A DNA stretch of 51,756 nt from Paracoccaceae bacterium (GTDB taxonomy: Bacteria; Pseudomonadota; Alphaproteobacteria; Rhizobiales; Stappiaceae). Every line of letters begins with the position of its first letter. The first letter of the stretch is position 1. Shown here one piece after another: positions 41,674-51,756 of the stretch. Below the pieces are notes generated by a model that had not been told where the DNA came from, did no database searches, and was given only the letters and a program-made list of their open reading frames with translations. The position numbers and the translations under genes were made by a program. The stretch covers positions 1 through 51,756 of the forward strand of contig JABXHV010000090.1 of assembly GCA_013373445.1 (NCBI GenBank), read 5' to 3'.

Positions 41674-43104
41674 ATGAAATATTCCGTGGCTCTCTTTTGC
41701 TGCCTTTTGTTCGTTGCTCCAGTCTCGCCCCAGGCGCAGGACACGGCAATGAGCTTGCGTGGAAGCAGCAACGATATGTCATCTGACAGCTCGTCCAGCG
41801 AGATCGATGAAGAAGATGCCGTGGAAGTTGTTGACCCGACAGACGGGCTACGCCTGAATTCAGCTTTGGTCGAAGAAGGATCAGATGCGTTCGGTGCGTC
41901 CTTGAGTGCGGTTCGGGTTCGTCCATTCTCTGATCGTGTAGCGGCAGTTAGCAGACGGGCGGGCTCCAGCGGCAGCACAGACATGGGCGGGACATTCACA
42001 GGCGATACAACGTTCGATCAACCTATTGGCTTGCGCTTTGGGTCCTTTACCGTGCTGCCCGAGCTAACGATCAATGGTGCGTGGTCTGACAATCTGGAAC
42101 AAAGTGCTTCAGGGACGCAGGGAACGTCCTATCGGATCGCTCCATCGGTCGCGGTAAGTTCAGATTGGGCGCAGCATCAACTTGACCTGGGTATTCGCGG
42201 TAGCTACGCCGATGATGAAAAAGCTGGTTCTGAGGCCAGCCAAAGTCTCGGTGCGGACCTTGCGTTGCGCCTTGACCTTAATGATGAAACGACTGCGACA
42301 GCCAATGCAGCCTACAGTCTGGCGCGTGAAAGCGGTTCCAGCGCGGAAGCCGGCTATGTGGCGAGTGATGAGAATACTCACCAGCTTTCGGGAAATGTCG
42401 GTCTGAAACGCACGGCTGGTATCGTCGGGGTTACATTGAAGGGTGGCTTGAACCGGACATCCTACGAAGAGGCGAAAAGTCGTAACAACACCGTCTACAC
42501 ACTTGGTCTGCGCACAGATCTGGCGACCAATGCCATTGCAACACCATTTGTCGAGGCTTCTGCGCTGACACGCCGTTACGACAAGAAGAGTGCTTCAAAC
42601 AACAGGAATTCAGTTGGGTATGAACTGCGGGGCGGTCTTGTTGTGGCTTCCGGATCAAAACTGAATGGTGAGGTTGGTCTGGGATGGCGTCAGGAAAAGC
42701 TTGATAGCGGTGCGTATGATGATTTGTCTGGTTTGACCGTCGACGGATCTCTGGTCTGGTCGCCATCGCGTTTGACAACGGTAACGGCAGGCCTGAGTTC
42801 CAGCTTTGAGGCCACAACTCTGGCACAATCTTCGGGCTCAATCGTCTACGCAGGTGATTTGCGAATTGCCCATGGGTTTAGTGACCGATTGGTTGGGGAC
42901 CTTGGCGTCGGCTACCAGCTGAGAGATTACCAAGGCGTCTCGATTGACGAACACACTATTACCGGAACGGCCGGAACAACCTTTGCGCTGACCAAGAATG
43001 CAGCTTTGCTGACACGGTTTACACAAAAGCGGTTCCTGAGCTCTTCGGCAGGATCGAGCTATAACCAGAGCACGGTCGAGGCGGGGCTTCGATTCCGGCA
43101 CTAA
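41674..43104 (+). CDS. Outer-membrane beta-barrel protein
   Basis: 476 residues from ATG 41674, which begins a clear signal peptide (MKYSVALFCCLLFVAPVSPQAQ). A low-complexity acidic/Ser stretch follows (SSDSSSSEIDEEDAVEVVD, about 32-55). From about residue 110 the protein alternates polar and hydrophobic residues in long strands and ends GLRFRH, i.e. a terminal strand closing on an aromatic-plus-His pair. It resembles alphaproteobacterial barrel proteins found near capsule or polysaccharide genes, but I cannot name a subfamily. It lies between kdsD and the lytic transglycosylase. Confidence 0.75.
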   Translation: MKYSVALFCCLLFVAPVSPQAQDTAMSLRGSSNDMSSDSSSSEIDEEDAVEVVDPTDGLRLNSALVEEGSDAFGASLSAVRVRPFSDRVAAVSRRAGSSGSTDMGGTFTGDTTFDQPIGLRFGSFTVLPELTINGAWSDNLEQSASGTQGTSYRIAPSVAVSSDWAQHQLDLGIRGSYADDEKAGSEASQSLGADLALRLDLNDETTATANAAYSLARESGSSAEAGYVASDENTHQLSGNVGLKRTAGIVGVTLKGGLNRTSYEEAKSRNNTVYTLGLRTDLATNAIATPFVEASALTRRYDKKSASNNRNSVGYELRGGLVVASGSKLNGEVGLGWRQEKLDSGAYDDLSGLTVDGSLVWSPSRLTTVTAGLSSSFEATTLAQSSGSIVYAGDLRIAHGFSDRLVGDLGVGYQLRDYQGVSIDEHTITGTAGTTFALTKNAALLTRFTQKRFLSSSAGSSYNQSTVEAGLRFRH

Positions 43105-43181
43105 ACTTCATGCACCATGAGCGATAGCCCTGTGCCGGGGTGTCCGACATAGAGACTGGAAGGCTATGGGAGGCCTGGAAG

Positions 43182-44435
43182 ATGTTTATCAAACGCAGAA
43201 TTGGCGAATTCACTGTGATTAATGCGGACGCTCTCAAGCGCTGGTCGCTGGTACTTTGTTCGACTGTAATGTTCGGAGCTTTCAGCGCGCCTATTGCCAA
43301 GGCAGACGCTGGCTTCAATCGCTTCATTGAACAATATTGGCCAACGGCTCGATCCGCTGGAATTAGCCGATCTGTATATAAGAATGTGTTTGGCGGCATG
43401 GATCCTGATCCAGATACGATCAGGTTGATGTCCAAGCAGTCAGAATTTGTAAAACCGATCTGGGACTATCTGGAGACCGCCGTTTCTGATGACCGAGTTG
43501 AGCGTGGACGCGAACTCTTGATTCAGTACGGTCCTGTTCTGGAACAGATTGAAGCGCGTTATCACGTTGATCGTGAAGCTGTTCTCGCGATCTGGGGAAT
43601 GGAGACCAATTTTGGTACCTATATGGGTAAGCATAATGTGGTGCGTGCCCTGGCGACCCTGGCTTATGCGGCTCCACGCCGTGCCAAGTTCTGGCGCAAG
43701 GAACTTCTAAAATCGCTTAAGATCGTTCAGGCCGGGCATGTTCGCTATGAGGACATGGAGGGTTCTTGGGCGGGTGCAATGGGGCATACTCAGTTTATGC
43801 CGACGAGCTGGGAAGCTTATGCCGTCGATTACGATGGAGATGGTCGCCGCGATATCTGGACTTCGATCCCTGACGCCTTGGCATCCACCGCGAATTACCT
43901 CAAGAGGCACGGCTGGCAATATGGCAAGACCTGGGGCTACGAAGTGGTTCTGCCTGCCGGTTTTGACTATGGTATGGCCGACGGCGACACAACCAAGACT
44001 CTGAGGGAGTGGTCCCGATATGGGCTAAGTCGTGCCAATGGTCGTGCCTTTCCTCGCGGTGATGACAATGCGGTTCTGGTTCTATCTGCCGGGACCGCGG
44101 GCCCGGCTTTCTTGATGCTGCGCAATTTTTATGTGATCAAGCGCTACAACAACGCCTTGGCCTATGCCCTTGGCGTCGGACATCTGGCTGACCGGATTCT
44201 TGGCGGGGGACCGTTGCTAGGTTCCTGGTCCCGCGAGTATCTTCCGCTAAACCGTTCCCAGACGGTCGAGCTGCAAAAGCAGTTGAACCGCTATGGCTTC
44301 AATGTTGGTGCTGCTGACGGAAAGCTGGGCCCTGCCACACGGCGTGGTATTCGGGCTTACCAACGATCCCGCGGTATGGTGCCTGATGGGTATGCGTCGG
44401 TTGTTTTGCTGGCCAGTATGCAAATGGGCGGGTAA
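43182..44435 (+). CDS. Lytic murein transglycosylase (MltB family) with peptidoglycan-binding domain
   Basis: 417 residues from ATG 43182, favoured by GGGAGG 8 nt upstream over an in-frame GTG at 43140. An N-terminal signal segment ends near AKADAGF (about residue 42). The catalytic Glu (about 140) is in IWGMETNFGTYMG, and GSWAGAMGHTQFMPTSWEAYAVDYDGDGRRD is the MltB hallmark. A PG_binding_1 domain (about 355-412) closes the protein: LQKQLNRYGFNVGAADGKLGPATRRGI. Cleaves glycan strands to 1,6-anhydromuropeptides in the periplasm. DUF459 follows after 39 bp. Confidence 0.92.
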   Translation: MFIKRRIGEFTVINADALKRWSLVLCSTVMFGAFSAPIAKADAGFNRFIEQYWPTARSAGISRSVYKNVFGGMDPDPDTIRLMSKQSEFVKPIWDYLETAVSDDRVERGRELLIQYGPVLEQIEARYHVDREAVLAIWGMETNFGTYMGKHNVVRALATLAYAAPRRAKFWRKELLKSLKIVQAGHVRYEDMEGSWAGAMGHTQFMPTSWEAYAVDYDGDGRRDIWTSIPDALASTANYLKRHGWQYGKTWGYEVVLPAGFDYGMADGDTTKTLREWSRYGLSRANGRAFPRGDDNAVLVLSAGTAGPAFLMLRNFYVIKRYNNALAYALGVGHLADRILGGGPLLGSWSREYLPLNRSQTVELQKQLNRYGFNVGAADGKLGPATRRGIRAYQRSRGMVPDGYASVVLLASMQMGG

Positions 44436-44474
44436 ACTGCGGTTCAGGTATTCACTTCGATTTTGAGGTTTGCG

Positions 44475-45611
44475 GTGCGGTTCCATAGTCTTTCCCGGCT
44501 CTATAGGCTTTTCGTCTCTGCACTTCTGCTCTGCCTGACGGTGGCATTTCTGGTCGCTGTGACGCCCTCAATCTCGTTCGCAGAGGATCCTGGAGCACTT
44601 GTGCGGCCAGAACCCAGCGCGGGTTCGAGCGGTTTCAGCTTTTTTGGCTTGTTCAAGTCGAGAGAGAGCAAACGTAAGGTTCGTGACAAAGGTGCGGGGC
44701 AACGCGCGCCCAAGAACCAGCGTGTCAAAGTGGTAATCAAGGAGAAAGATCCCGACGCTTCGGCGATCCTGGTTGTTGGTGATGAAATGGCCGATGGTCT
44801 GGCTAACGGCCTTCGTGTGCTTCTTGCTGAAAAAACCACGGTGCGAGTCGAGAAGCTCGTCTTGGCGAATACCGGACTGATCGCAGGTGAGGCGGATGGA
44901 TGGATTGATGCCATCGAAAAACAGCTGGCATCGGATGAGAACATTCGAGCTGTTGTCTTCATGTTGGGCCATGAGGATCAGCAGCTGGAGATCGACGGCC
45001 TTACGAATCCGCGATTTGGATCTTTTTCGTGGCGTTCGGCTTACAGGAAGCGTGCTGTTGATTTGATTCAGTCTGTCCGTGAGCAACGAAAGTCGGTGGT
45101 TTGGGTTGGCCTGCCTCCTACGAGCAAGACAGCAACCAACTCTGCCTTTGCGACGATGAATGCCATTTACAAAGACGCTGCCGAAGCCGAACTTGGCTAT
45201 GTTGTCGACATCTGGGATGTCTTCTTGAACGATAAGGGGGAGTATTCCTCTTATGGCCCTGATGTTGACGGAAAGAACAAGCTGTTGCGAACACGGAACA
45301 GTATTGGATTTACTCAGTCAGGTTATCAGAAAGTCGCGTTTTTTGTTGAACGACGCCTCTCCAGAATACTGGGTGGGTATGGCGCGTTGGCATTTGAAGG
45401 TGTCCAAGACGACCCGAATTTTATCGTTCTAACCGGTCGGACGACGTCCCCTGAAACAGAGCTTCTCGGCGGTTCGGATAAGCCAGCTGAAAAAGCCAAG
45501 AAGACGGCAGCCTATCAGTTTTTCGTTGAGGGGGAGGCGTTGCCTGGTGTTCCGGGCAGGGTTGATGATACTGGGTTTGTGACCTCACCTGTTGCTCAAG
45601 ATGGATCGTGA
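44475..45611 (+). CDS. DUF459 SGNH-fold protein, probably catalytically inactive
   Basis: 378 residues from GTG 44475, chosen because TGAGG lies 6 nt upstream; an in-frame TTG at 44463 is possible. A signal/anchor segment is at about 8-33 (FVSALLLCLTVAFLVAV). The SGNH core begins at ILVVGDEMADGLANGL (about 98-113), where active members have GDS: here residue 104 is Glu. Block III reads GHED instead of GxND. The C-terminal DxxH block is N275-S-I-G278 before FTQSGYQKVA, so nucleophile, Asp and His all appear lost. Otherwise the fold is well kept. Co-linear with the lytic transglycosylase; perhaps a periplasmic binding partner. Confidence 0.85.
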   Translation: MRFHSLSRLYRLFVSALLLCLTVAFLVAVTPSISFAEDPGALVRPEPSAGSSGFSFFGLFKSRESKRKVRDKGAGQRAPKNQRVKVVIKEKDPDASAILVVGDEMADGLANGLRVLLAEKTTVRVEKLVLANTGLIAGEADGWIDAIEKQLASDENIRAVVFMLGHEDQQLEIDGLTNPRFGSFSWRSAYRKRAVDLIQSVREQRKSVVWVGLPPTSKTATNSAFATMNAIYKDAAEAELGYVVDIWDVFLNDKGEYSSYGPDVDGKNKLLRTRNSIGFTQSGYQKVAFFVERRLSRILGGYGALAFEGVQDDPNFIVLTGRTTSPETELLGGSDKPAEKAKKTAAYQFFVEGEALPGVPGRVDDTGFVTSPVAQDGS

Positions 45612-45652
45612 TACGACCGGACGACTGCCTGATGTTCGGGGTGTACTGACTC

Positions 45653-45690
45653 AAAAAGGGCCGCTTCAAAGAGGCGGCCCTTTTGTTTTG
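45653..45690. terminator. Terminator between DUF459 gene and gltD
   Basis: AAAAGGGCCGC (45654-45664) pairs with GCGGCCCTTTT (45674-45684, first pairing G at 45674), with further TT/AG pairing inside, followed by GTTTTG. Placed to stop both convergent genes. Confidence 0.85.
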
Positions 45691-45708
45691 ATTTGGAAAC
45701 CGTTTGGC

Positions 45709-47142
45709 TTAGCGCGGAAGGTCTGACGAGCCTGTCAAGAACTCATCAACTGCGCGTGCCGCCTGTCGGCCTTCACGGATCGCCCAGACAATCAGGGACT
45801 GCCCACGGCGTAGATCTCCAGCCGCAAACACCTTGTCGATACTTGTTTTGTAATCTTCCGTATTCGCCTTGACGTTTGTACGCCCATCCAGCTCCAGCTT
45901 ATCACCTGCCTGGGCAATGAACGTGTCCAGACGGGGACCTGAGAAGCCGATGGCTGCCAGAACGAGATCAGCCCGCAAAATGAACTCTGTTCCTTCGATA
46001 GGCTGACGCTTTTCGTCAACACGGGCGCATTTGACGCCTGTCACCACGCCATCTTCGTCACCCACGATACCGAGCGTTGCTGCTGAAAACTCGCGCTCAG
46101 CACCTTCTGCCTGTGAAGATGATGTGCGGAATTTAGTTGGCCAGTAAGGCCAGATCGTGAGCTTGTCTTCCATCATTGGCGGGATAGGACGAATGTCGAG
46201 CTGTGTGACCGACAGGGCTCCTTGACGGAACGCCGTTCCGACGCAGTCTGACGCTGTGTCGCCGCCGCCGATGACAACCACGTGTTTGCCTGCTGCCCAA
46301 ATTGGCTGTTCTCCGTTGTCACCTTCCCCGCCAATGCGGCGGTTCTGCTGAACAAGGTATTCCATTGCCCAATGGCAGCCTTCGAGTTCCATGCCACCGA
46401 CACCCGGGTCTCGAGGGCGTTCGGAACCTGCACAGAGGATCACTGCATCGTGGCGTTCAGCCAGTTCCTCATGAGAAACTGTTACGCCAACGTTGACGCC
46501 ATAATGGAAGACAACGCCTTCAGCCTCCATCTGAGCAACGCGTCGATCGATGTAGTGTTTTTCCATTTTGAAGTCAGGGATGCCATAGCGCATCAGGCCG
46601 CCTGCCTTAGGCTCACGCTCATAGACGTGCACCGTGTGGCCGGCACGCGCTAGCTGCTGTGCTGCGGCCATGCCGGCTGGGCCGGACCCAACAATTGCGA
46701 CGGCGTGTCCGGTCTTTGCGGCTGCCGGTTCCGGTACAATCCAACCTTCGGACCATCCCTTGTCTGCGATTGCCTGTTCAACCGTCTTGATGTTCACCGG
46801 AGTGTCTTCAAGGTTGAGTGTGCAGGCCTCCTCGCAAGGCGCAGGACAGATGCGACCTGTGAATTCAGGGAAGTTGTTGGTGGAATGGAGATTGCGTAGC
46901 GCAAGTTCCCAGTCACCGCTGTAGACCAGATCATTCCAGTCCGGAATCTGATTGTTTACCGGACAGCCAGTTGGTCCATGGCAAAAGGGGATGCCGCAGT
47001 CCATGCAGCGTGCTGCCTGGCGCTGCACTTCATTTTCCGCCAGCGGCAGAGTGAAGTCCCTGAAATGGCGAATACGGTCAGATGCAGGCTGGTACTTCTG
47101 TTCCTGCCGGTCAATTTCCAAAAATCCGGTTACCTTACCCAA
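45709..47142 (-). CDS. gltD: Glutamate synthase (NADPH) small subunit
   Basis: 477 residues. N-terminal iron-sulfur domain: [19 protein letters not shown] and [15 protein letters not shown] site [27 protein letters not shown], and NADPH site [22 protein letters not shown]. Passes electrons from NADPH to GltB for glutamine plus 2-oxoglutarate to two glutamate. The start codon is TTG (47142), supported by a strong AGGAGG 5 nt upstream and the conserved [12 protein letters not shown] beginning. Lies 90 bp after gltB on the same strand, so the order is gltB then gltD. Confidence 0.96.
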   Translation of the reverse strand: MGKVTGFLEIDRQEQKYQPASDRIRHFRDFTLPLAENEVQRQAARCMDCGIPFCHGPTGCPVNNQIPDWNDLVYSGDWELALRNLHSTNNFPEFTGRICPAPCEEACTLNLEDTPVNIKTVEQAIADKGWSEGWIVPEPAAAKTGHAVAIVGSGPAGMAAAQQLARAGHTVHVYEREPKAGGLMRYGIPDFKMEKHYIDRRVAQMEAEGVVFHYGVNVGVTVSHEELAERHDAVILCAGSERPRDPGVGGMELEGCHWAMEYLVQQNRRIGGEGDNGEQPIWAAGKHVVVIGGGDTASDCVGTAFRQGALSVTQLDIRPIPPMMEDKLTIWPYWPTKFRTSSSQAEGAEREFSAATLGIVGDEDGVVTGVKCARVDEKRQPIEGTEFILRADLVLAAIGFSGPRLDTFIAQAGDKLELDGRTNVKANTEDYKTSIDKVFAAGDLRRGQSLIVWAIREGRQAARAVDEFLTGSSDLPR

Positions 47143-47232
47143 GGCGACCTCCTCATAAATCTCTCGTCACATTGTCGGCTGCTACCGGACAGTCCGAGAC
47201 TGTCCGAGAGCCGTTCGGTCCAGATCAGGGCG

Positions 47233-50200
47233 TTATTCCGCCGCGACCATGCCCAAGCGTTTTTCTTCCATTTCCTTGAGCGCGCGGCGGTATTCGAGTG
47301 GCATCACCTTGACGAATTTCGGTCTGAACGTTGCCCAGTCATCGAGGATCTTCTGAGCCTTTGCAGAACCCGTCAGTTCGATATGGCGAACCAGCAGTTG
47401 GCGCAGTCGTTCGTCATCGTGTCGGGACATGTCACAGCTCACGTCGACGCGGCCCTTGTGTTCGATGTCGCCGCCACGGTGATGAAGCTTTTCCAAAAGG
47501 TCATCCTCTTCGGAAACCGGCTCAAGCTCGACCATCGCCAGGTTACAGCGTGAACCGAATGTACCGTCTTCATCCAGGACATATGCGATACCGCCAGACA
47601 TGCCAGCAGCAAAGTTACGGCCGGTTTGGCCGATGACCACGACAATACCACCTGTCATGTACTCGCAGCCATGGTCGCCCACGCCTTCGACAACTGCTGT
47701 CGCACCTGAGTTGCGAACTGCAAACCGTTCACCGGCAACTCCGCGGAAATAACACTCTCCGGTCGTTGCGCCATAAAGAACGGTGTTGCCGACGATGATG
47801 GAGTCCTCGGCGATAATACGGCTGTTCTGAGGTGGTCGAACGATGATCGTACCGCCGGACAGGCCCTTGCCTACATAGTCGTTGGCATCGCCTTCCAGAT
47901 CGATTGTTACACCTTTGGCAACAAAGGCACCGAAAGCCTGACCTGCTGTTCCCTTGAGCTGGATCTTCAAGGTACCGTTCGGCAGTCCCTTGGAACCATA
48001 GCGCTTGGCGATTTCACCAGACAACATGGCTCCGGCAGAGCGGTCGACCGAACAAATCGTCTCGTCGATGATGGTTGGCTCCTTGTTGTCGAGCGCTGGT
48101 TTGGCTGCGGCAATCAATTTGCGATCCAGGATATCGACGATTGGATGCTCCTGGCGTTGAGTCCAGCGAATGTCTTCCGGCTTGGCTTCTGGCTGGTAGA
48201 AGATTCGGCTGAAGTCGAGGCCTTTGGCTTTCCAGTGCGCGATTGCCTCGTCCTTGTCGAGGTAATCAGAATGACCAATGAGCTCGTCCAGATTTGCGAT
48301 ACCGAGCGACGCCATGATCTCGCGCACTTCTTCAGCAACGAAGAAGAAGTAGTTGATGACGTGTTCAGGCGTTCCCTTGAATCGCTTACGCAGGACTGGA
48401 TCCTGTGTCGCAATACCAACCGGGCAGGTGTTGAGGTGACACTTGCGCATCATCAAACAGCCCGCTGCGATCAGCGGCGCGGTTGCGAAACCGAATTCGT
48501 CCGCACCCAGAAGTGCGCCGATAATGACGTCACGACCGGTCCGCAATCCACCGTCGACCTGGAGTGCGATGCGGGAACGCAAGCCGTTGAGAACCAGAGT
48601 TTGCTGGGTTTCAGCAAGCCCCATTTCCCACGGGCTGCCGGCATGCTTGAGAGATGTCAGCGGAGATGCGCCAGTACCGCCATCGAAGCCCGATACAGTG
48701 ATGTGGTCTGCACGTGCTTTGGCAACGCCCGCCGCAACAGTTCCAACACCAACTTCGGACACAAGCTTGACGGAAACGTCTGCTTCCGGATTGACGTTCT
48801 TGAGATCGTAGATTAGCTGCGCCAGGTCTTCGATCGAGTAGATATCATGGTGTGGCGGGGGTGAAATTAGGCCAACACCCGGTGTCGAGTGACGCACTTT
48901 GGCAATCACTGCGTCGACCTTATGTCCTGGCAGCTGCCCGCCTTCGCCGGGTTTCGCTCCCTGCGCGACCTTGATCTGGATCATGTCCGCGTTGACGAGA
49001 TACTCTGCTGTAACGCCGAAACGACCGGAAGCAACCTGCTTGATAGCTGAACGCTGCGGGTTGCTTGATCCATCAGGAAGCGGATTGAAACGCTCTGGCT
49101 CTTCGCCGCCTTCACCAGTGTTTGACTTGCCGCCGATCGCGTTCATGGCGATAGCGAGCGAGGAGTGTGCTTCACGTGAGATCGAGCCGAAAGACATCGC
49201 ACCGGTTACAAACCGTTTCACGATGTTGTCAGCAGGTTCAACTTCGCTGATATCGATCTGCTTGCGACCAATCTCTTCTGCATTCTTGATGCGGAACATG
49301 CCGCGGATCGAGTAACGACCGCTGTCCTTGTTTACATGCTTTGCAAACTCACGATATTTCTCTGGCAGCTTGGAGCGTACGGCATGCTGCAGGCTAGCGA
49401 TTGAATCCGGCGTCCACATGTGGCTTTCGCCGCGAACGCGGTAAGCGTATTCACCGCCGACATCGAGGGAACGGCGCAGAATTGCAACGTTTCCGAAGGC
49501 TTCAGCCTGACGTTGCACCGTTTCGTCGGCGACTTGCTGCAGGCCGATGCCTTCAATGGTCGTGGCTGTGCCGAAGAAGTACTTTTTCACGAATTCGCTG
49601 GACAGCCCGACTGCGTCGAAAATCTGGGCGCCACAGTAGGACTGATAGGTCGAAATGCCCATTTTGGACATAACCTTCAAGATGCCCTTGTCGATGGCCT
49701 TGATATAGCGGCTGACGACTTCGCCTGAATCTACTTCTTCAGGGAATTCGAGATCTTCATGCATTGCCTGAAGTGTTTCGAACGCCAGATAAGGATTGAT
49801 TGCCTCGGCACCATAACCTGCGAGCACGCAGAAGTGATGTACTTCACGAGCTTCACCTGTTTCAACAACCAGTCCGACAGATGTCCGCAGGCCTTTCCGG
49901 ATCAGGTGGTGGTGAACAGCCGCTGTAGCGAGGAGTGCCGGGATGGCAATCCGCGACCGGCTGATCAGTCGGTCGGAGAGGATGATGATATTGTCACCGT
50001 CATTGACCGCCTTTTCAGCGCGTTCACAAAGGGCGTTGAGCGCAGCTTCCATGCCTTCTGCGTTCTTGCTCGCAGCATAGGTGATGTCGAGAGTCTTCGC
50101 TGAGAACTGGTTGTCGCCGATCTCGCCAATCACGCGGATCTTTTCAAGATCTTCGTTGGTGAGGATTGGTTGGCGCACTTCCAGGCGTTTTGAGGTTGAA

Positions 50201-51756
50201 ATACCCTTGAGGTCAAACAGGTTTGGGCGCGGTCCAATGAAGGACACGAGGCTCATCACCAACTCCTCACGGATCGGATCGATCGGTGGGTTCGTGACCT
50301 GCGCAAAGTTCTGCTTGAAATAGGTGTAAAGCAGCTTCGACTTGTCAGAGAGCGCAGAGATCGGGGTGTCTGTCCCCATTGATCCGATGGCTTCCTGTCC
50401 GATGGTTGCCATCGGGCGCATCAGGAGCTTCACGTCTTCTTGTGTGTAGCCAAAAGCCTGCTGACGATCGAGAAGGCTTTCGCCAGCGATTGGCGCCCGG
50501 TGGCGCACTTCCGGCAAGTCTTCCAGAACCATTTGCGAGCGGTGCAGCCAGTCCTTGTAGGGATTAGCTGTCGAGAGTTCACGTTTGACTTCTTCGTCTG
50601 AAACGATGCGGCCCTGTTCCATATCGATCAGGAGCATCTTGCCTGGCTGCAGACGCCATTTCTTGACGATTTTTTCTTCTGCGACAGGCAGAACGCCAAC
50701 TTCAGAAGACATGATGACGAAGTCTTCGTCTGTCACGATGTAGCGAGCAGGGCGCAGACCGTTGCGGTCTAGCGTTGCGCCGATCTGCCGGCCGTCAGTG
50801 AATGCAATTGCCGCAGGACCGTCCCATGGCTCCATGATCGCTGCGTGATACTCGTAGAATGAGCGACGGTTTTCATCCATCAAAGGATTGCCGGCCCAGG
50901 CCTCTGGCACAAGCATCATGGCCGCATGTGCAAGCGAATAACCGCCCATCACAAGGAATTCCAGGGCATTGTCAAAGCAAGCCGTATCGGATTGGCCTTC
51001 ATAAGAAATTGGCCAGAGCTTTGAAATGTCGTCTGAATACAGTGACGAGGTCACGGACGCCTGACGGGCCGCCATCCAGTTGACGTTGCCGCGCAGTGTA
51101 TTGATTTCGCCGTTGTGGGCGACCATCCGGTAAGGGTGCGAAAGCTCCCATGACGGGAATGTGTTTGTAGAGAAACGCTGGTGCACGAGGGCCAAGGCCG
51201 ACGTGAAGCGCTCGTCTTTCAAGTCTTTATAGTAGGCGCCAAGCTGGAACGCGAGGAACATGCCCTTGTAGACAATTGTGCGGCTCGACAGCGAGACCGG
51301 GTAAAAGCCGCCGTCGACTGCGTCGGTTTCCTGGCGCACAGAATTCGAGATTACCTTGCGCAGGATGTAGAGACGTCTTTCGAAGGCGTCTTCATCTTCA
51401 TCGTCGGAGCGCTTGATGAAAACCTGACGTGAGACGGGTTCGGTGGCTGCGATGTCCGGCGCTTTTGACAGTGAAGAATTATCGACAGGAACATCACGCC
51501 AGCCAATCAGGCTTTCGCCTTCGGCGGAGATCACGCGTTCGATAACGGCTTCACACTTTGCGCGCAGTTCCGCATCTTGCGGCATGAAGAAAAAGCCGAC
51601 GCCATAGTCGCCAGGTTTTGGCAATGTGATGTTCTGCTCGGACAAGACGGCAGAAAAGAAGTTGTGTGGGATCTGGACGAGCATACCTGCGCCATCACCC
51701 ATAAGCGGGTCAGCACCCACGGCGCCGCGGTGCGTAAGATTTTCGAGAACCTGCAA
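47233..51756 (-). CDS. gltB: Glutamate synthase large subunit, N-terminus outside window
   Basis: 1507 residues visible; the frame is still open at the right edge, so a few tens of N-terminal residues including the catalytic Cys1 lie beyond. The class II amidotransferase domain has [14 protein letters not shown]. The central and synthase domains include [18 protein letters not shown] and [16 protein letters not shown] for FMN and 2-oxoglutarate. The [3Fe-4S] ligands are in [13 protein letters not shown]. The C-terminal GXGXG helix domain follows ([43 protein letters not shown]). Produces glutamate from glutamine and 2-oxoglutarate; the main ammonia-assimilation enzyme with GlnA. Confidence 0.96.
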   Translation of the reverse strand: MQVLENLTHRGAVGADPLMGDGAGMLVQIPHNFFSAVLSEQNITLPKPGDYGVGFFFMPQDAELRAKCEAVIERVISAEGESLIGWRDVPVDNSSLSKAPDIAATEPVSRQVFIKRSDDEDEDAFERRLYILRKVISNSVRQETDAVDGGFYPVSLSSRTIVYKGMFLAFQLGAYYKDLKDERFTSALALVHQRFSTNTFPSWELSHPYRMVAHNGEINTLRGNVNWMAARQASVTSSLYSDDISKLWPISYEGQSDTACFDNALEFLVMGGYSLAHAAMMLVPEAWAGNPLMDENRRSFYEYHAAIMEPWDGPAAIAFTDGRQIGATLDRNGLRPARYIVTDEDFVIMSSEVGVLPVAEEKIVKKWRLQPGKMLLIDMEQGRIVSDEEVKRELSTANPYKDWLHRSQMVLEDLPEVRHRAPIAGESLLDRQQAFGYTQEDVKLLMRPMATIGQEAIGSMGTDTPISALSDKSKLLYTYFKQNFAQVTNPPIDPIREELVMSLVSFIGPRPNLFDLKGISTSKRLEVRQPILTNEDLEKIRVIGEIGDNQFSAKTLDITYAASKNAEGMEAALNALCERAEKAVNDGDNIIILSDRLISRSRIAIPALLATAAVHHHLIRKGLRTSVGLVVETGEAREVHHFCVLAGYGAEAINPYLAFETLQAMHEDLEFPEEVDSGEVVSRYIKAIDKGILKVMSKMGISTYQSYCGAQIFDAVGLSSEFVKKYFFGTATTIEGIGLQQVADETVQRQAEAFGNVAILRRSLDVGGEYAYRVRGESHMWTPDSIASLQHAVRSKLPEKYREFAKHVNKDSGRYSIRGMFRIKNAEEIGRKQIDISEVEPADNIVKRFVTGAMSFGSISREAHSSLAIAMNAIGGKSNTGEGGEEPERFNPLPDGSSNPQRSAIKQVASGRFGVTAEYLVNADMIQIKVAQGAKPGEGGQLPGHKVDAVIAKVRHSTPGVGLISPPPHHDIYSIEDLAQLIYDLKNVNPEADVSVKLVSEVGVGTVAAGVAKARADHITVSGFDGGTGASPLTSLKHAGSPWEMGLAETQQTLVLNGLRSRIALQVDGGLRTGRDVIIGALLGADEFGFATAPLIAAGCLMMRKCHLNTCPVGIATQDPVLRKRFKGTPEHVINYFFFVAEEVREIMASLGIANLDELIGHSDYLDKDEAIAHWKAKGLDFSRIFYQPEAKPEDIRWTQRQEHPIVDILDRKLIAAAKPALDNKEPTIIDETICSVDRSAGAMLSGEIAKRYGSKGLPNGTLKIQLKGTAGQAFGAFVAKGVTIDLEGDANDYVGKGLSGGTIIVRPPQNSRIIAEDSIIVGNTVLYGATTGECYFRGVAGERFAVRNSGATAVVEGVGDHGCEYMTGGIVVVIGQTGRNFAAGMSGGIAYVLDEDGTFGSRCNLAMVELEPVSEEDDLLEKLHHRGGDIEHKGRVDVSCDMSRHDDERLRQLLVRHIELTGSAKAQKILDDWATFRPKFVKVMPLEYRRALKEMEEKRLGMVAAE

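Noticed and set aside
1-51756. tRNA/rRNA genes, CRISPR arrays, insertion sequences, toxin-antitoxin or phage-defence genes
   Set aside because: Scanned for cloverleaf arms with CCA ends, regularly spaced repeats, transposase motifs and typical defence domains; none seen.

Overview
The window reads as a chromosomal segment of a marine-type alphaproteobacterium. I infer this from the TakP-like TRAP transporter set, the twin-subunit gltBD, the lytic transglycosylase next to a DUF459 gene, the alphaproteobacterial style of the regulators, mid-50s GC and tightly packed operons. A Roseibium/Labrenzia/Pseudovibrio-like relative would fit, but nothing here fixes the genus. I see no rRNA, tRNA, CRISPR array, insertion sequence, phage gene or attachment site. 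The left edge cuts a CocE/NonD hydrolase and the right edge cuts gltB.

Layout. 1-5.7 kb: hydrolase remnant, a gene-free 0.5 kb stretch, a creatininase-family amidohydrolase, a SprA-like HExxH protein, a membrane protein with a winged helix, and an MFS exporter. 5.7-16.6 kb: a nucleobase or N-heterocycle island. On the minus strand are a Rid-family protein, 8-oxoguanine deaminase and a YbfB-type MFS carrier. Diverging on the plus strand are an NMT1-type ABC importer, a cytosine-deaminase-like amidohydrolase, an FAD oxidase, two tandem flavodoxin-fold reductases and a MarR regulator. The importer's leader folds into a compact two-stem structure next to the ribosome binding site and is a candidate NMT1 (xanthine/urate) riboswitch. 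16.6-20.5 kb: a small membrane protein, a LacI regulator with a 2-hydroxyacid dehydrogenase, and a class I aminotransferase. 20.7-27.8 kb: a metal-linked block of a His-rich COG0523 GTPase, a WD40 protein, DUF2937, a gamma-glutamyltransferase-family acylase, a LysR regulator and a ZevA-ZevB-like fusion.

27.8-35.8 kb: a Cache-domain histidine kinase, its LuxR-type response regulator and a class I glutamine amidotransferase diverge from a three-gene TRAP transporter. Its large permease carries an unusual C-terminal tail of about 335 residues. 35.9-51.8 kb: ferrochelatase, an SPFH/NfeD pair, a PomAB-like flagellar stator pair, arabinose-5-phosphate isomerase, an outer-membrane barrel, a lytic transglycosylase with a DUF459 SGNH protein that appears catalytically dead, and glutamate synthase gltD/gltB.

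Themes. Much of the window concerns getting nitrogen and carbon from scavenged organic molecules: purine-like rings, amides and gamma-glutamyl compounds, and 2-oxoacids. Glutamate synthase then assimilates the ammonia. The least explained parts are the substrate of the 9.1-16 kb pathway, the TRAP permease tail, the metal-linked cluster and the dead SGNH protein.
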